NCBI GenBank assembly: GCA_018287875.1
Contig: JAGVVL010000022.1
Location: forward strand, 2,604,001 to 2,668,000
Length of the DNA stretch: 64,000 nucleotides
DNA from: Nigrospora sphaerica
Lineage: Eukaryota > Ascomycota > Sordariomycetes > Amphisphaeriales > Apiosporaceae
Reading direction: 5' to 3'
The position numbers and the translations under genes were made by a program. This document shows, in pieces, positions 12,425 to 23,574 of this stretch. The notes below the pieces were generated by a model, which searched no databases, was not told where the DNA came from, and was given only the letters and a program-made list of their open reading frames with translations. Each line of letters opens with the position of its first letter. Position 1 is the stretch's first letter.

Positions 12425-14653
12425 CCCTTTCTCTTTCTCTCCCTCTCTTCATGTACTTCTCAGTGCCACTTCAGCCAAGCTCGGTAGAAGGCCGCGCAGG
12501 TACGGTGTAATACTACCCTACATCTCACCCAACGGCGTTCATGACATGGATTCTGCTCGACATGACGCGTCTTATTACCCAGGCTCCATATCGTCAGTGC
12601 TGCAAGCAGCAATTGGCTCTCCCGCTTGGGGCTCGCGGCCTCATATATGCTTTGCCGTACGGACGCCCCCCCCCTTTCCGGTGCATACAGCACACCGGTG
12701 CGGTGGTACACGACTCTCACACCCATGGGACATTACCTGTCTGCCTCCTGAGCAAGGTACGAACGGAGGAAGGACTACCAATGTACCTGCAATGTGGTTG
12801 TCCATAGTAGCTTCGTCCCTGAGACCCACTGCTAGGTGAACAGTGCATCCCCTCCATCCCCTAAGGATCCTGGATCAAGCCTGGGAACGGATGGGAGGCG
12901 GGCATAATTGTGAAGAGGGCGACACACATAGCATTCCTGGGGCCTCGTTTGCGGGCAAGCCGCCAGCCCGGCGGTTTCCTGGTTTCAGCCGCAGTTGTTT
13001 CAATGGCCCGCAAACACTCGCTGCCTGCCGGTGCGCCGTTGGCACCCGACGAAAGACGCATGGATATCCTGCACGCCGTCGCCGGCCGTCGTTGATGTGA
13101 CCAAAAGGATTCAACCACCGACACGCAAGCAGAGACCTCTGCGTAATGCCCGTGGGATGTCTTTGTCGGCACTTTGGAGGACCACCCCCCTCTCATGTCC
13201 CGCGGAGCGCTTGCCTTAAGTATATGCCTGCATAAGTACCTAGATAGGTAGGCACTCGCTCGCTCGGATTCGGTGCCGAGATGAGCACGCTACGGGCACG
13301 TGTATGGGTCTGAGCAAGAAACTCGGAAATCACAATGACAAGTGGTGGAATAATGCGCGTACGTGGTGCACTTGTAGCTTCCTGGGCGGCCTTCCATGGG
13401 CAACCACGCGGGGATTTCAGATTACGGTATGAGCCCCCGCGCCGCGCGGGATCTAGGATCCTCACCTTGCTCACCTCTTGCCGGCCTCTTCTTATACAGT
13501 CTTTACCTGCACCGAACTACACGCCCGTAGTGAGTGTATACTTACACAGTCATACCAACATACTGTGCTGCCGGCTTCGTTGCGAGAGTCATGCATGTCC
13601 TTACAAATGGACCGCACGGATAGGCACTCCTCCATTTACTTGCGCAACCCCCCAGGAATCCCGCAGATAGGTCGGCGGCATAGCACGCCGGAGAGGTACA
13701 TACACACCAGATATCCTGAGGACCGCTTGTCTCTTTTCTAGCTTCGCTCTCACCCGCAGCTGGCGCTACCTACAACAGGATAGCCCGAAACCCATTGGAG
13801 TCCTGCATCCATCCATCCATCCCTCGGAGCCCTCGAGATAGATATCCGCCCCTAGGGAATCTGGTTGGGTGTAGCGCCACGCCAAGTCAGTATATACGAC
13901 GTGCACGACCTGGGGAAGGTATGGTGTTGCCTTCGGTATCTATAGTATCCCATAGGCAATTGGATGCAGCGTGCAAATGACTATCTGCCTCGAGGCTTTG
14001 TCCTTTGCCTTGTGCTCTCTGCTCAAGGTATCGTGCGCATGTTCGCACACGAAGCATATTTCCCCTTGCACCAAACACCTCCCGTCCTCCATGGGTACGT
14101 CATTACGTAAAGCACATACGTCTGCTACCTAACTCTTACCCTCGAAGTACTGCCCAGATTAAGCAAGTACATAGGCTCGTAGGTAATTGGAGATGTAACT
14201 GCTGCCCTACCTACTGTACCTATCGACCTCCTCCCTAATGTACTTTAACCAGAATGGATACTTAGATGTGTGTACCTGGCGTCCGCTGTCCCCGCTCCGG
14301 ATGGGTTGAGGCGACTTCCAGACAAGGTTTTTCTAAGGTACTTCTTGATAGGTTCGGTTCTTCTGGCCCTCCACCTCCGACGTCCTCATCACCACCACAA
14401 TTCCGCTGCCCGCCCAATTGCCAGTGGCCATTTCGTTACTGCCCATCGCCGTGCAGCCCGCGTCCAGGAATCCGCAGTTTCTCATTGCTTCCGGCCACCA
14501 GCCACTCCCTCCTTCGGGTCTCCCCATCGCGAGCCCGCTGTCGTTATCAGTCCGCCTACTCCGCACCATACGTCAATCATTAGCGAGTATAGTACATAAG
14601 ATCCCGGGGCTCGGCGCCGCGAGCTGCCCGCCAGCCGTCTCGCCCTTGCAGCC

Positions 14654-16336
14654 ATGCGGTTCCAGTCTCCCTTTCGAGCCGCCAGCACATGGCTCGTCGT
14701 CTCTCTGCTCGCCGTCGCTTCGCAGTGCCGGCTGCCCAGTGCCGGTCCTGGTGTCGACGCCGTCAAGGCGCCGAAAAACGCGGGCTGGGGCCGCCTGCCT
14801 AGACTGGGCCTTTGGTCCTCCCGCCCCATCGCAAGCACCGACGAACCGCCCAAGCCCGCCTACGACCAAGATGTTGTTGTGCGCTTCGACGTCCCGACGC
14901 CCGAGTACGAAACCGTTCTCGCTGCCGGCGCCGACAGCCTGGGCCTTGACGTATGGGCGTACGGTTCTAACTTCACCGACATCCGCCTTTCCAGGACGCG
15001 CCTCCCGACCCTGCTGCACCTCCTGCCCGTGTCGCATAGGGCGGCACACCGGGTGCTAATCGAAGATCTTGCCGGCGCCGTCGCTGCCACCTACCCTGCG
15101 GCGTATGACGGCGCTGCCCCACGCCCGGCATACGTCCTGTGGGAAGACGGCAGCGCGCCCAAGGCCGCTGGACGGAAGAGACCCGGCCGTGCGAGACACG
15201 GCGTCGACCAGCTCTTTTTCCGCGATTACCAACGTCTGTCGGTCATTACCAACTGGATGGCCCTGCTCGATTCCATGTTCCACGAAAGAGGCTTGGTGCG
15301 TTACTTCACCATCGGCCAGTCAGCCGGTGGCCTCGAGATCCCCGCTCTGCGCGTAGGCCGTGGCCTCGAGGCCGGCGGAACAAAGTCACGCCCCCGCAAG
15401 ACGATGCTCATCACCGGCGGCATGCACGCTCGGGAGTGGATTTCCATCAGCACGGTGAATTACCTTGCCTGGTCCTTCGTCTCCTCGTACGGTCAGGACC
15501 CACTGGCCACCCGGATCCTCGATGAGTTCGACATAATCTTCGTGCCAGTGCTCAACCCCGACGGGTACGAGTACACGTGGACGACCGACAGACTTTGGCG
15601 TAAGACAAGGCAAGAGACACACAACGTCTGCCCGGGCTACGACTTGGACCACAGCTTTGGCTATCAGTGGGACGTGGGCGCCCGCCAGGACGAGCCGTGC
15701 TCGCCCAGCTAGTAAGTGCCTCCAGTTTTTGGTGGTGCGCGCGTCTAGCCACCCAGATTGCTGACCTTGGGCGCTCGTAGTGGCGGCGCACATGCCTTCG
15801 AGGCCGTCGAGGCCCAGCATTTGGCCGACTGGGCCAGGAACGAAACCCAGAACAACGTCAGCTTTACAGCCTACCTCGACTTGCACTCGTACTCGCAACA
15901 GATACTCTGGCCGTACGCCTACTCTTGCGCAGCCAGGGTGCCGAACCTGGAGAACATGATGGAGGTCGCCATGAACATAGCCAAGTACATGAGACTGTCC
16001 AGCGGGGAGATCTACACGGTCGACTCGGCCTGCGAGGGCGGCTACACGCGTCGCCACGCCGAGGCTGCGGGGGGGTCTGCGGTCGATTATTTCTTCCATG
16101 ACCTCCAAGCCCGGTATAGCTACCAGATCAAGCTAAGAGACACGGGCACGTATGGCTTCCTGCTCCCACCCAGCCACATCATCGCGACGGGCGAGGAGGT
16201 GTTCCAGGCCATGAAGTACTTTGGCGATTTCCTGCTCGGGAACAACGGTCACGAGACGGTGCGGCACTCTCCCGGAGACGGCACTCAGCAAGTTGTGGGC
16301 AACAGTGGCTCGGATCACGCCGAGTTGAAGAAGTGA
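14654..16336 (+). CDS. ECM14: Inactive M14 metallocarboxypeptidase homolog ECM14
   Basis: Secreted/vacuolar pseudo-carboxypeptidase linked in yeast to cell-wall biogenesis. Exons 14654-15711 and 15781-16336 join across a 69-nt intron (GTAAGT..CGTAG, branch GCTGAC) within a Tyr codon, giving 537 aa. Residues 1-25 form a signal peptide. An M14 propeptide follows, then the carboxypeptidase fold. All three zinc ligands are present: His258 and Glu261 in 'GGMHAREWIS' and His388 in 'LDLHSYSQ'. The catalytic general base, Glu of the usual ELRDTG motif, is Lys470 ('IKLRDTG'), the hallmark substitution of ECM14. The Asn-Arg pair that holds the substrate carboxylate in active enzymes is Asp332-His333. 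It should therefore bind zinc but not hydrolyse peptides. It is tail to tail with the MAPEG gene. Confidence 0.95.
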
Positions 16337-16655
16337 GTTTGCGTATCCAATTATGTTGGCGTGATGGATCAGCACGCGGCCCTTGGGCTCTGCTTTCGGG
16401 TTAGCGGTGGGGGACTTGGGCCCGGCACTAGCATATGTCACCAGCGCGCGGCGTTCTCGGATTCTAGGTTTGTTCTTTCTTCTTCTTTTTTTGGTTTTCC
16501 CCTGGAAATGGTACACTGTCGCCAGGTGGCGAGGCCAGTGCCACATCGGCACATCATACAGCAAGTAGTGTTTTCTGGCCGCTCCTTGCCCGTGCGCGGT
16601 GGTGAACATGGTGCTTCGGCCGTGGCGAAAGGGTCCGTCAACAAGAAAAGCCAGT
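16337..16655. terminator. Convergent 3' region, ECM14 / MAPEG gene
   Basis: A 319-bp gap between opposing stop codons. It contains a T-rich run (about 16470-16500) suited to 3'-end formation of ECM14. Nothing else is seen. Confidence 0.5.
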
Positions 16656-17316
16656 CTAAGCGTCCAGGGCCATGTGGACAGAAGCCCACAGAGCCATACC
16701 CTTGAGGGCCAGGTCGCTCAGGGCCGAGATGACGAAGCCCGGAACGCGGCCCTTGGGGCCGGACGAGGAATAGCCCATGGCGTACACAAAACGCCCGACA
16801 ACCCAGAAGGCACCCAGAGTGGCGCTGGCGACGGGCGTGGCCAGGCCCGAGATGAGCAAGGCGCCCAGGAAGGGCGTCAGGTTCTCGGTAAAGTTGCTGT
16901 GGGCGCGCTGGAAGCAAAGGGTCAGCTGTAAGCCGGCTCGAGGCATTCGGGGCAGCCGGCCGTCCACCAGCAAGCCCAGCCTCGGGGAGGCGGCGTGGGA
17001 AGAAAGGGTCACTGACCTGGCAGCAGTTGAATCTGTAGGCTGCGGGGTCCTTGGCGGCCTGTTCGGCAGTGGCGTAAGGAATGGGGTACTGCAGACCGCT
17101 GGCTTTACGGGCCCGGCCGGTCAAAATAAAGTGGTAGACGTTGACGAGTAAGGAGGCCGAGGCCACGGTGAGAACGTATCTATACAGACTCGTCGTCAGC
17201 GATCAGGTGCGGGGGGTGCCTGTCGATAGGCAATCCACGCAGCGGTGCGTACGCGTGTGGGCAACATGACCAAGCACTTACCCATATTCGTTCGGGAGTT
17301 GCAGGGTGAAAGGCAT
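16656..17316 (-). CDS. Microsomal glutathione S-transferase 3-like MAPEG protein
   Basis: Small integral membrane enzyme of the MAPEG family, expected in the ER membrane, where MGST3 types conjugate glutathione or reduce lipid hydroperoxides. Three exons: 17316-17282 (35 nt), 17179-17017 and 16907-16656. The introns of 102 and 109 nt have GT..AG ends and GCTGAC branch sites. The joined 149-aa product is the normal family length. It begins 'MPFTLQLPNEYGYVLTVAS', and has the family signature around 'FNCCQRAHSNFTENLTPF' spanning the second splice junction (residues about 63-80), with four hydrophobic segments. The short first exon is easily missed; it is supported by the conserved 'LPNEYG' start and by phase. 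No catalytic data can be read from sequence alone. Confidence 0.93.
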
Positions 17317-18366
17317 CGTGGCGGAGAAACACGTCCAAGGCAGGGGAACAGACGGGGAGGGGAAGGAGAATGCTTGTGCAAAGTCAGTCTGTTCCTGGCG
17401 GTTGGTGGGGGGGTGTGGATGGGGAGGCGGAAGTTGGGCGGGCTACCTTGCTTCTCGTTCACGGGGACGAGGCCCTGTATTTATGCTACTACGAGATAGT
17501 CGGGTCAAAAAGTAGGGTGATTACGGGGCGAGGAGACCCAGGTTAGTACTAGGTAGTTAGCTCATACTCTCACCCCCATGAATCTGCTTTAGTCTGGACG
17601 TGATGAGCCCCATCCAGCCGGAGCGTGGATAGTCCCGAGTGCCTTTTTGGCGTGCGGAAGCCGCTGGAAACAATCCGGCCGGGTCGCGTGAATTCGCCTG
17701 TGCTCTGTCCTTCGTCTTCCAAGCTGCCCGCCTACCTTGGTTCGAAGCATGAATTAGGACCCTATGGGTTTGGGAACACACGCCGTTCATCACCAGAACG
17801 TAGTCGCATGGGAGCCACTACGGCAGTTTTGCATATCTGCCGTGTAAAACCAGGAGTGACGTTTCCAAAGAGGCAGGTAGCCTTGTACGCCGACACTTGC
17901 TTTGCATAAGCATGAATGGGGCCTACCGAATGGGTTGCTTAGGTAAGCGCATATGCCGGTAGACTGGGGAGAAGCCCGTCAAAAGCCAGTGCTTGCTTAA
18001 CAATAAGTCCCCGATGTTCGTTTGGGCAAGTACATGGAAATATAGCTTTGGCCTTGTCTATTTACCGGCCCCTGCGCGACGTAGGTGACTATAGGTTAAC
18101 AAAATCAATGCCTCCAGCATGTACCGCCGGGCCTCGGGCTGATACTACGCCCCGTCCCCGCAAAAGAAGTTGCCGAGGCGGCCTTCGAACAGCCCGCTAG
18201 GCCTTGCCACTCTCCCTTAACAAACCTCGCATGCTGGCCGAGTCAGGTCTCATCTGCGGTCAATGCCGCGTCTGTTCTGCCTGTTTCCCCTACTTAACGG
18301 TGCCCGGTTTCCATACCTCCAACCCAGTGCCGGCCAGTCCGTCGCCTGTCGGGACTCAGGCCTCAC
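17317..18366. other. Intergenic, no supported gene
   Basis: This 1.05-kb stretch holds the MAPEG promoter on the left and the 3' end of the polymerase gene on the right. I see no conserved frame or structured RNA. Confidence 0.55.
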
Positions 18367-20180
18367 TCACCCCGTACATCTCTCGTCGGGCGGCCGCCAC
18401 TCCAAGTCCAAGCCCTGGAATACTCGTTTTTCCGCCGTCAGCATATCCGGTGCCGGTGATCCGTCCGGGCCGCTTTCCAACTACCAGTTTTGGGGTCAGC
18501 CTTTGCCTCCCGAGGGGCCGTTTGTTCTTCGGGTTTGAAAGTGGGGAGGATTTCGGGGCACTACGGGAGGGGGGCTGGGGGGTGAAGAAAAACACCGAGA
18601 GCGACTTACGTCGATCCAGGCCCCGTTGATCTTATTGCGGATGCCGCTACCGTCGAACCGGAGCTGCTTCTGCTCTTTGCAATAACGTCGCAGGTCCCTC
18701 TCGAACGTTGTGGCCCCCGTCCAGCTGAGCAAGGCGCACCCTACCGTCTTCCACGGACTCACAATGATATCCACGCGTCGGTGAGGGTTCACGGCGCCGG
18801 CCGACGCGGCCCGGTCGGGGTCCTGCCACACCACAAGGGCTTTATCCAACGTGTCGAAGCCTGGGCCCGCATCCGCGTCCACATCTCTCCAAGGCAGAGG
18901 CTTCTGTCCGCGCTCCGAATTCCTGGCGCTGACCGTCAGGTGATGGGTGATATGACCAGACCGCGTGAGGGAGTCGACCAGGCGCTCGATCAAATGCAGG
19001 GTCGCGGCCTCGCTTTGGTGGCTGATGAGGACATCGACGTCACCGCTCGCCTGCTTTCCCCTCCGGTAGCCGCCAACAATGGCCATTTGGTAGCCGGCAG
19101 AGAGGTGATTGGCGTGCTCGAGAACTGTCTTGGCGATGGATTCCACTTCGGGCCGCGCTATCTTCTGCTGAAGCTCGTCGTGATACTTGATGCCGATCTG
19201 CTGGAGCCGCGTCAAGCTGGACCAGCCCTGCTCAACCACGTCGTCTCTGTTGCGCCAACCCTTGGCGTAAAAGTCGTGGGCCGTTTTGGCGCCGACGCCC
19301 CAGATGTCGTAGAAGCCGGCGAGCACGGAGAGGCGCTGGTCGGACATCGCCTCCACCACTTCGCGGAGTCGCCCCTCCGTCTTCCATTCGCGGTAGAGTT
19401 GCCCGATTTTCCAGGAGCAGCCGGGGAGTCTTTCGACTTCTGTTTGGAGACTCGTGTCAGCCCAGCGCGCCGTCATACAAGGTCGGGGGGGTGGGGCGGG
19501 GAGGGTCGGGTGTGCGGTGTACCTTTGGGCGCAGACAACACATGCGGGTACGCAGCCACGGCTGCGATGCTGGTGCAATAGGCGCGGACTTTGACGGCGT
19601 CGCCCAGGAGGGTCCGGATCCTCCGGACATCCTCGAGCTGGCGCACGAAGGCAGCGTTGGGCGGGTTGGCGGGCGTCGGGCGTTGACAGGAGTAGGCCGT
19701 GTGTAGAAAGGTGGGCACGGGCGGAAACGTGCCCTCCATCTCGTGTTCCGACGTGGTCTCGAGCAGCAAGGGCGGCCACGTCCTCGGCCCCGCCGCCGGC
19801 GCCGCCGTATGAGTCGGGGCCGGGGCCTTGGCCACCTGGTAGAGCAGATAGTCTTCCACCGGCAGGACGCGGCCCTCCTGGACCGAGTTGGTAAACCAAG
19901 CCAGCTTGACGACCCGCACAAGGCCTGGGGGTGACATGGCATCCTGGCTGTGCGTCCTGCGACGCTTCGCCGGACGGGACGTAGGGACTTCGTCGGTGGG
20001 CAGCTTGAGGCGACGCAGCTCGAATTGCGCTCTCTTCTTCATCGTGATCTTGCCCAAGATGATGTCGGCCTCGTGCGCCACATAGGTCAGCGAGGGGATC
20101 TGCTCCTCCAGGCCGTGCAGCTCATCGGCCTCTATGTGTGTCGACAGCAGGTAGATGGGGGGGAAGCCGAGGCCAGCCAT
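18367..20180 (-). CDS. POL4: Family X DNA polymerase, Pol4 type
   Basis: Gap-filling polymerase for non-homologous end joining and base-excision repair in the nucleus. Three exons, 20180-19523, 19439-18610 and 18480-18367, with introns of 83 and 129 nt, encode 533 aa. The N-terminus is a BRCT-like domain (conserved Trp in 'VVKLAWFTNSV') and a basic stretch 'RPAKRRR'. A linker leads to the helix-hairpin-helix DNA-binding region ('IWGVGAKTAHDFY', about 265-277). The catalytic palm has 'GGYRRGK' and 'SGDVDVL' with Asp353 and Asp355, and the third acid is Asp443 in 'RRVDIIV'. The last exon (37 codons) gives the typical ending 'AEKRVFQGLDLEWRPPDERC'; without it the reading frame runs into an intron. 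Polymerase lambda or TdT-like subtype cannot be settled by eye. It is divergent from the TFIIE gene. Confidence 0.93.
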
Positions 20181-21091
20181 GGCGCTGAACGACGTTGCAC
20201 GGAGGCGCCGCAGGAAGTAGGGTCGGCGATAGAGGGCAACAGGTATGCTGCGGTGTCAGTGAGGCACGGATACTTTATTCCGGCTCGGGCCGTCGATGAC
20301 ATCCATCACCCCCGACACGGGCAAAAAGAGGTGGTGAGACAAGCGAGGAGCCTCAGGTGCAGTACGTTGCCTGCCAGCAACAAACAAAGCCGACGCAAGC
20401 GAGGGGTCGGCAATGGGCTGGGAGAGGGCGGCACGCCTGGTTGTGTGTGTTACAGACATGGAACCCGGTGCACGTGAGGACGCCCGCCTTTGGGGGTCGT
20501 TTGGGCGCTGTCGTGCTACGAGGCTACAGAAGAAGAGGGAGGAAGAGGAAGAAAAGGAAGAGGAGGAAGGAGCAACGTGGAAGCGCAACTTCCTGGGTCG
20601 ATGACTTGATATGTATGTAATCATTTATGTACATAGATGTATGTAGCAAGCTAGAGGCCAACCTACCGTAGGCAAAAATGGCCTATAGCCACGGCACCGA
20701 CGGGCAGTCAAGTTGGCCAACAATGGAAGATGGTGCCATCACTGATATGTCTGTGAAATGCCCCTTCCCAAGTCCCCTGCATAAGGTACAGCTATGGGCT
20801 TAAGTAGCTTGTCCCTCGGTGAGTGGAAGAAGTTACGAGGTAAGTAGGTAATGTTTTGGCTACTACGTCAGCGACGATCCTTACATTTTTGGGGGTATCG
20901 CGAAGAACCAAAAAAGGATTAAAAATGAAAAAGAGGTTCGCTCCCGAGACCTATGTAAGATTCATATACATGCAATTAATGGGCACTTCAGATTTTCACC
21001 TACTTCTAATTTGAATACTTAAGACTGCGAAGCGCGTGTGGTAAAACCATGTAGGTTGCCGAGTAACGTCGACGGTTTAGATAAGTGCGTT

Positions 21092-21107
21092 ATGTAGGTA
21101 CCTACAT
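21092..21107. promoter_or_regulatory. 16-bp perfect palindrome (AGGTACCT core)
   Basis: ATGTAGGTACCTACAT reads the same on both strands. Shorter versions of the AGGTACCT core recur in intergenic DNA across the window, for example at 35899-35908. It could be a dimeric transcription-factor site or a dispersed motif without function. Confidence 0.5.
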
Positions 21108-21352
21108 GTGCTCAGATTAGGATTTTTTATGAATTTGCCTACTACTGTAAGTTGGTCGTAGTACTTAAGAGCCACTCAGTCACCCCGTCAAAGCATCTTC
21201 AACAACAACGACGTATTTGCGCCCGCTGCGACCTACGCCGGACGCGTTGGGAGATCCAGGATGGAGTGCTGAGCAAAACTGGAGCCGGCTTCCCTCTTTG
21301 CTGACCTTCTCTCGTTCTGCCGTCGCTCTCTTCCTTCTCTATCTTTCTCCCT

Positions 21353-21367
21353 CGCGCGCGCGCGCGC
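21353..21367 (+). repeat. (CG)n tract
   Basis: Alternating CG over 15 nt, about 215 bp before the TFIIE start codon, within the probable 5' UTR or core promoter. Confidence 0.85.
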
Positions 21368-21580
21368 ACACTCACGCAAGAGCTTGCTCTTTGTGCCCGC
21401 CACCACGCCGCCTCTCGACCGCCTGCTTCTCGATCCGAAACCCACCCTTCTTCGCATTTGCCACCGCCAGAAGACACGGGCTCTCCCTGTTCGTCGCCAG
21501 ATCGCCTTGCCCTCCCCCTCCCACGTCCTCGCTCCCCGCCTCGACCGACCATCGCCTCGCCCTCGTCGCGGCCCTTCGCC

Positions 21581-22816
21581 ATGGATTTGGCGCAGACGTT
21601 GATCAAATCGGTCGTGCGCGCCTTCTACGACCCCACGCAGTTCGACGCGCGGCACATTGTCATCGTCGATGCCCTCATCATTCACTCGGCCCTCCGCGAC
21701 GATGACCTGTCGTATCTGATGGCCCAGAACACCAAGGACCTGCACAAGATCTGCGGCAAGCTGCGCGAGGATCGCTTCATCCAGGTCCACACCCGTCCCG
21801 AGCTCCGCGAGGGCCAGCAGCGTCCCACGAATCGGACCTACTACTATATCGACTACCGCCAGGCCATTGACGCCATCAAGTGGAGGGTCTACCACCTGGA
21901 CAAGTCGGTCCAGGGCAATGCCGTGCCGGCCTCGGAAAAGAAGGAGTACTTTTGCAATTTCTGCATGGCCGAGTGGACCGCCATGGAGGTGCTGGACAAG
22001 TTCGGCCTCGAGGGCTTCGAGTGCCACCGCTGCAACCACGTGCTGCTTCACGACGCTGAGCGCCAGTCGGGCGGACACGAGCAATCCACGCGCCTCAACA
22101 ACCAGCTCAAGTTCATCACCGACTTGCTCCCCCAGCTCGACAGCGTACACATTCCCGACAACACCTTTGACGTGGCCCTGGCGGCCGCCCGCCCCGTCGA
22201 GCGCGACGCCACCAACCAGGTCGCCGCCTCGGTGGCCGTCGAGTCGACGGCCAAGCCCACGGCCGTCAGGGGCATGGCCAACACGGGCCCCACCAGCATC
22301 GCCATCAACATCACGGCGTCGGACGGCCCCGACGAGGCCGCCCAGGAAGCCGAGAGGGCGAGGAAGGAGAAGGTGGCCCAGCAGAACGCCCTGCCCGAGT
22401 GGCATACCACAAGTACCGTGACTGGATTGTCTTACACCAGCGACGCCAAGGCGGCGGCGCGCAAGGACGACGGCGATGAGCGCAAGCCCGACCTCGGCGC
22501 CGCCGACGAGAAAGAGGAGGACGCCGAGATGGACAGGTTGTTCGCCCAGCTCAAGAAGCAGCAGGAAGAGGAGGCGCGGCGAGCCGCCGAGGAGGACGAC
22601 GAGGAAGACGACGAGGACGACGAGGACGAGATGTTTGAGGATATCCCTGCCGGCCCCGCGAGCTCGGCTGGCGACAAACGGGCCGCTTCCAGTGGTGACA
22701 CCAGCGCGGCGGGCACCCCGGCATCGGAGGAAAGAGCCTCCAAGAAGGTCAAAGTGGCGGACCCGGCAGACGACGGCGAAAGCGAGGACGAGGACATGGC
22801 GTTTGAGGATGTGTGA
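21581..22816 (+). CDS. TFA1: Transcription initiation factor TFIIE large (alpha) subunit
   Basis: General RNA polymerase II factor that recruits and stimulates TFIIH at promoters; acts with the beta subunit (TFA2). A single exon encodes 411 aa. Residues 1-100 form the winged-helix domain ('MDLAQTLIKSVVRAFYD', then 'HIVIVDALI'). The zinc ribbon follows with Cys125/Cys128 and Cys148/Cys151. The C-terminal half is disordered, Ala-rich, then very acidic (Glu/Asp runs near 340-350 and at the end, 'EDEDMAFEDV'), as expected for the region that contacts TFIIH. The ATG at 21581 (GCC context) was chosen over upstream in-frame Met codons because the conserved winged helix starts there. Confidence 0.96.
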   Translation: MDLAQTLIKSVVRAFYDPTQFDARHIVIVDALIIHSALRDDDLSYLMAQNTKDLHKICGKLREDRFIQVHTRPELREGQQRPTNRTYYYIDYRQAIDAIKWRVYHLDKSVQGNAVPASEKKEYFCNFCMAEWTAMEVLDKFGLEGFECHRCNHVLLHDAERQSGGHEQSTRLNNQLKFITDLLPQLDSVHIPDNTFDVALAAARPVERDATNQVAASVAVESTAKPTAVRGMANTGPTSIAINITASDGPDEAAQEAERARKEKVAQQNALPEWHTTSTVTGLSYTSDAKAAARKDDGDERKPDLGAADEKEEDAEMDRLFAQLKKQQEEEARRAAEEDDEEDDEDDEDEMFEDIPAGPASSAGDKRAASSGDTSAAGTPASEERASKKVKVADPADDGESEDEDMAFEDV

Positions 22817-23574
22817 CGCAGGCTTGGAGCCCCGGGAGGCCCCGGGGCGCCGCCTTGGGTGACGATCTTATATAGCCAAATATATACCCATAGCTTGGTA
22901 ATCGAGAGAGAGGGGGGAAGCCTGGAGACACTAGCGACGACACGCGCCAGCGACCAATCTATACGTTAAGCCGCCAAACACCGAGCTCCCTCGTCCCTGC
23001 GATGCGGTTTCCATATCGAACGTCTTGCCATACGAGTAAAGAGTTTGGGTTAGGGTTATATAAGTTGCATCTAGACGTCTATGGCAGGCACGTACACACA
23101 TGCCTGAGCCACATGTAACCGAGTTTGAACAAGTATGTTAAGCAGTCAGGTAAAGTGACAGCGGGCAAGAGGCAACAGGCAACAGGCAGCCCATGAGTGT
23201 GTATACATCTACCTCTTCTTAGGCACCTCCCCTATGACGAAGAAGCCTGTTTGTAGCTAAGGTAGACTCTCCTACCTCGCGTACATACCCACCGCGGTAC
23301 CCAAGTACCATTGCACTTACGAAATCGAGGGGATCCGTGGGCGTGGGAGGCATCAACAACATAACCTATCCCTCCCATGTATGTTTGCCCCGGCAATGTC
23401 ATTTCCACCTCGCGCCCGCTTTTCCCGTACGGCTCGTCGTCCCTCCACTAGACGCCCTCTTGCTTCCATCTACGTACGAACCTGTCCATCCATCACCTTG
23501 CTGGACCTGCAGGCCTGTCTGTCTCCTTTCTCATTCGCGCCTTTGTCCGTGCCACCGTCCGCTCCTCGCCCAAC
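22817..23574. other. Intergenic, TFA1 3' end and next promoter
   Basis: 758 bp with no supported gene. It includes a short telomere-like motif (23044-23058) and, near the right end, CT-rich promoter-like sequence. Confidence 0.55.
23044..23058 (+). promoter_or_regulatory. Short telomere-like motif (TTAGGG/telobox)
   Basis: TTTGGGTTAGGGTTA carries a little over two units of the fungal telomere repeat. Such boxes can bind Myb-type telobox factors in yeast promoters. Chance occurrence is quite possible at this length. Confidence 0.35.

Larger units (their letters stand above)
10177..14653. other. 4.5-kb gene-free stretch with promoters at both ends
   Basis: This lies between two divergently transcribed genes (Sec7 factor leftward, ECM14 rightward), so promoters are expected at each end. 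Next to the Sec7 gene is a purine-rich tract (about 10546-10600). At 12401-12424 there is a pure CT repeat. Scattered AGGTA/TACCT motifs occur, as at 12113-12133 and 13229-13250. No reading frame shows protein-like composition or a recognisable family, and I found no tRNA. Confidence 0.6.
20181..21580. promoter_or_regulatory. Divergent promoter region, POL4 / TFA1
   Basis: This 1.4-kb region separates two start codons. It contains a relatively AT-rich core (about 20880-21180), a perfect 16-bp palindrome (21092-21107), and a pyrimidine-rich leader with an alternating CG tract (21353-21367) just before the TFIIE gene. No further gene is seen. Confidence 0.55.

Noticed and set aside
22048..22410. 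Long frames antisense to TFA1
   Set aside because: Shadow frames of the TFIIE coding sequence caused by high GC at third positions.
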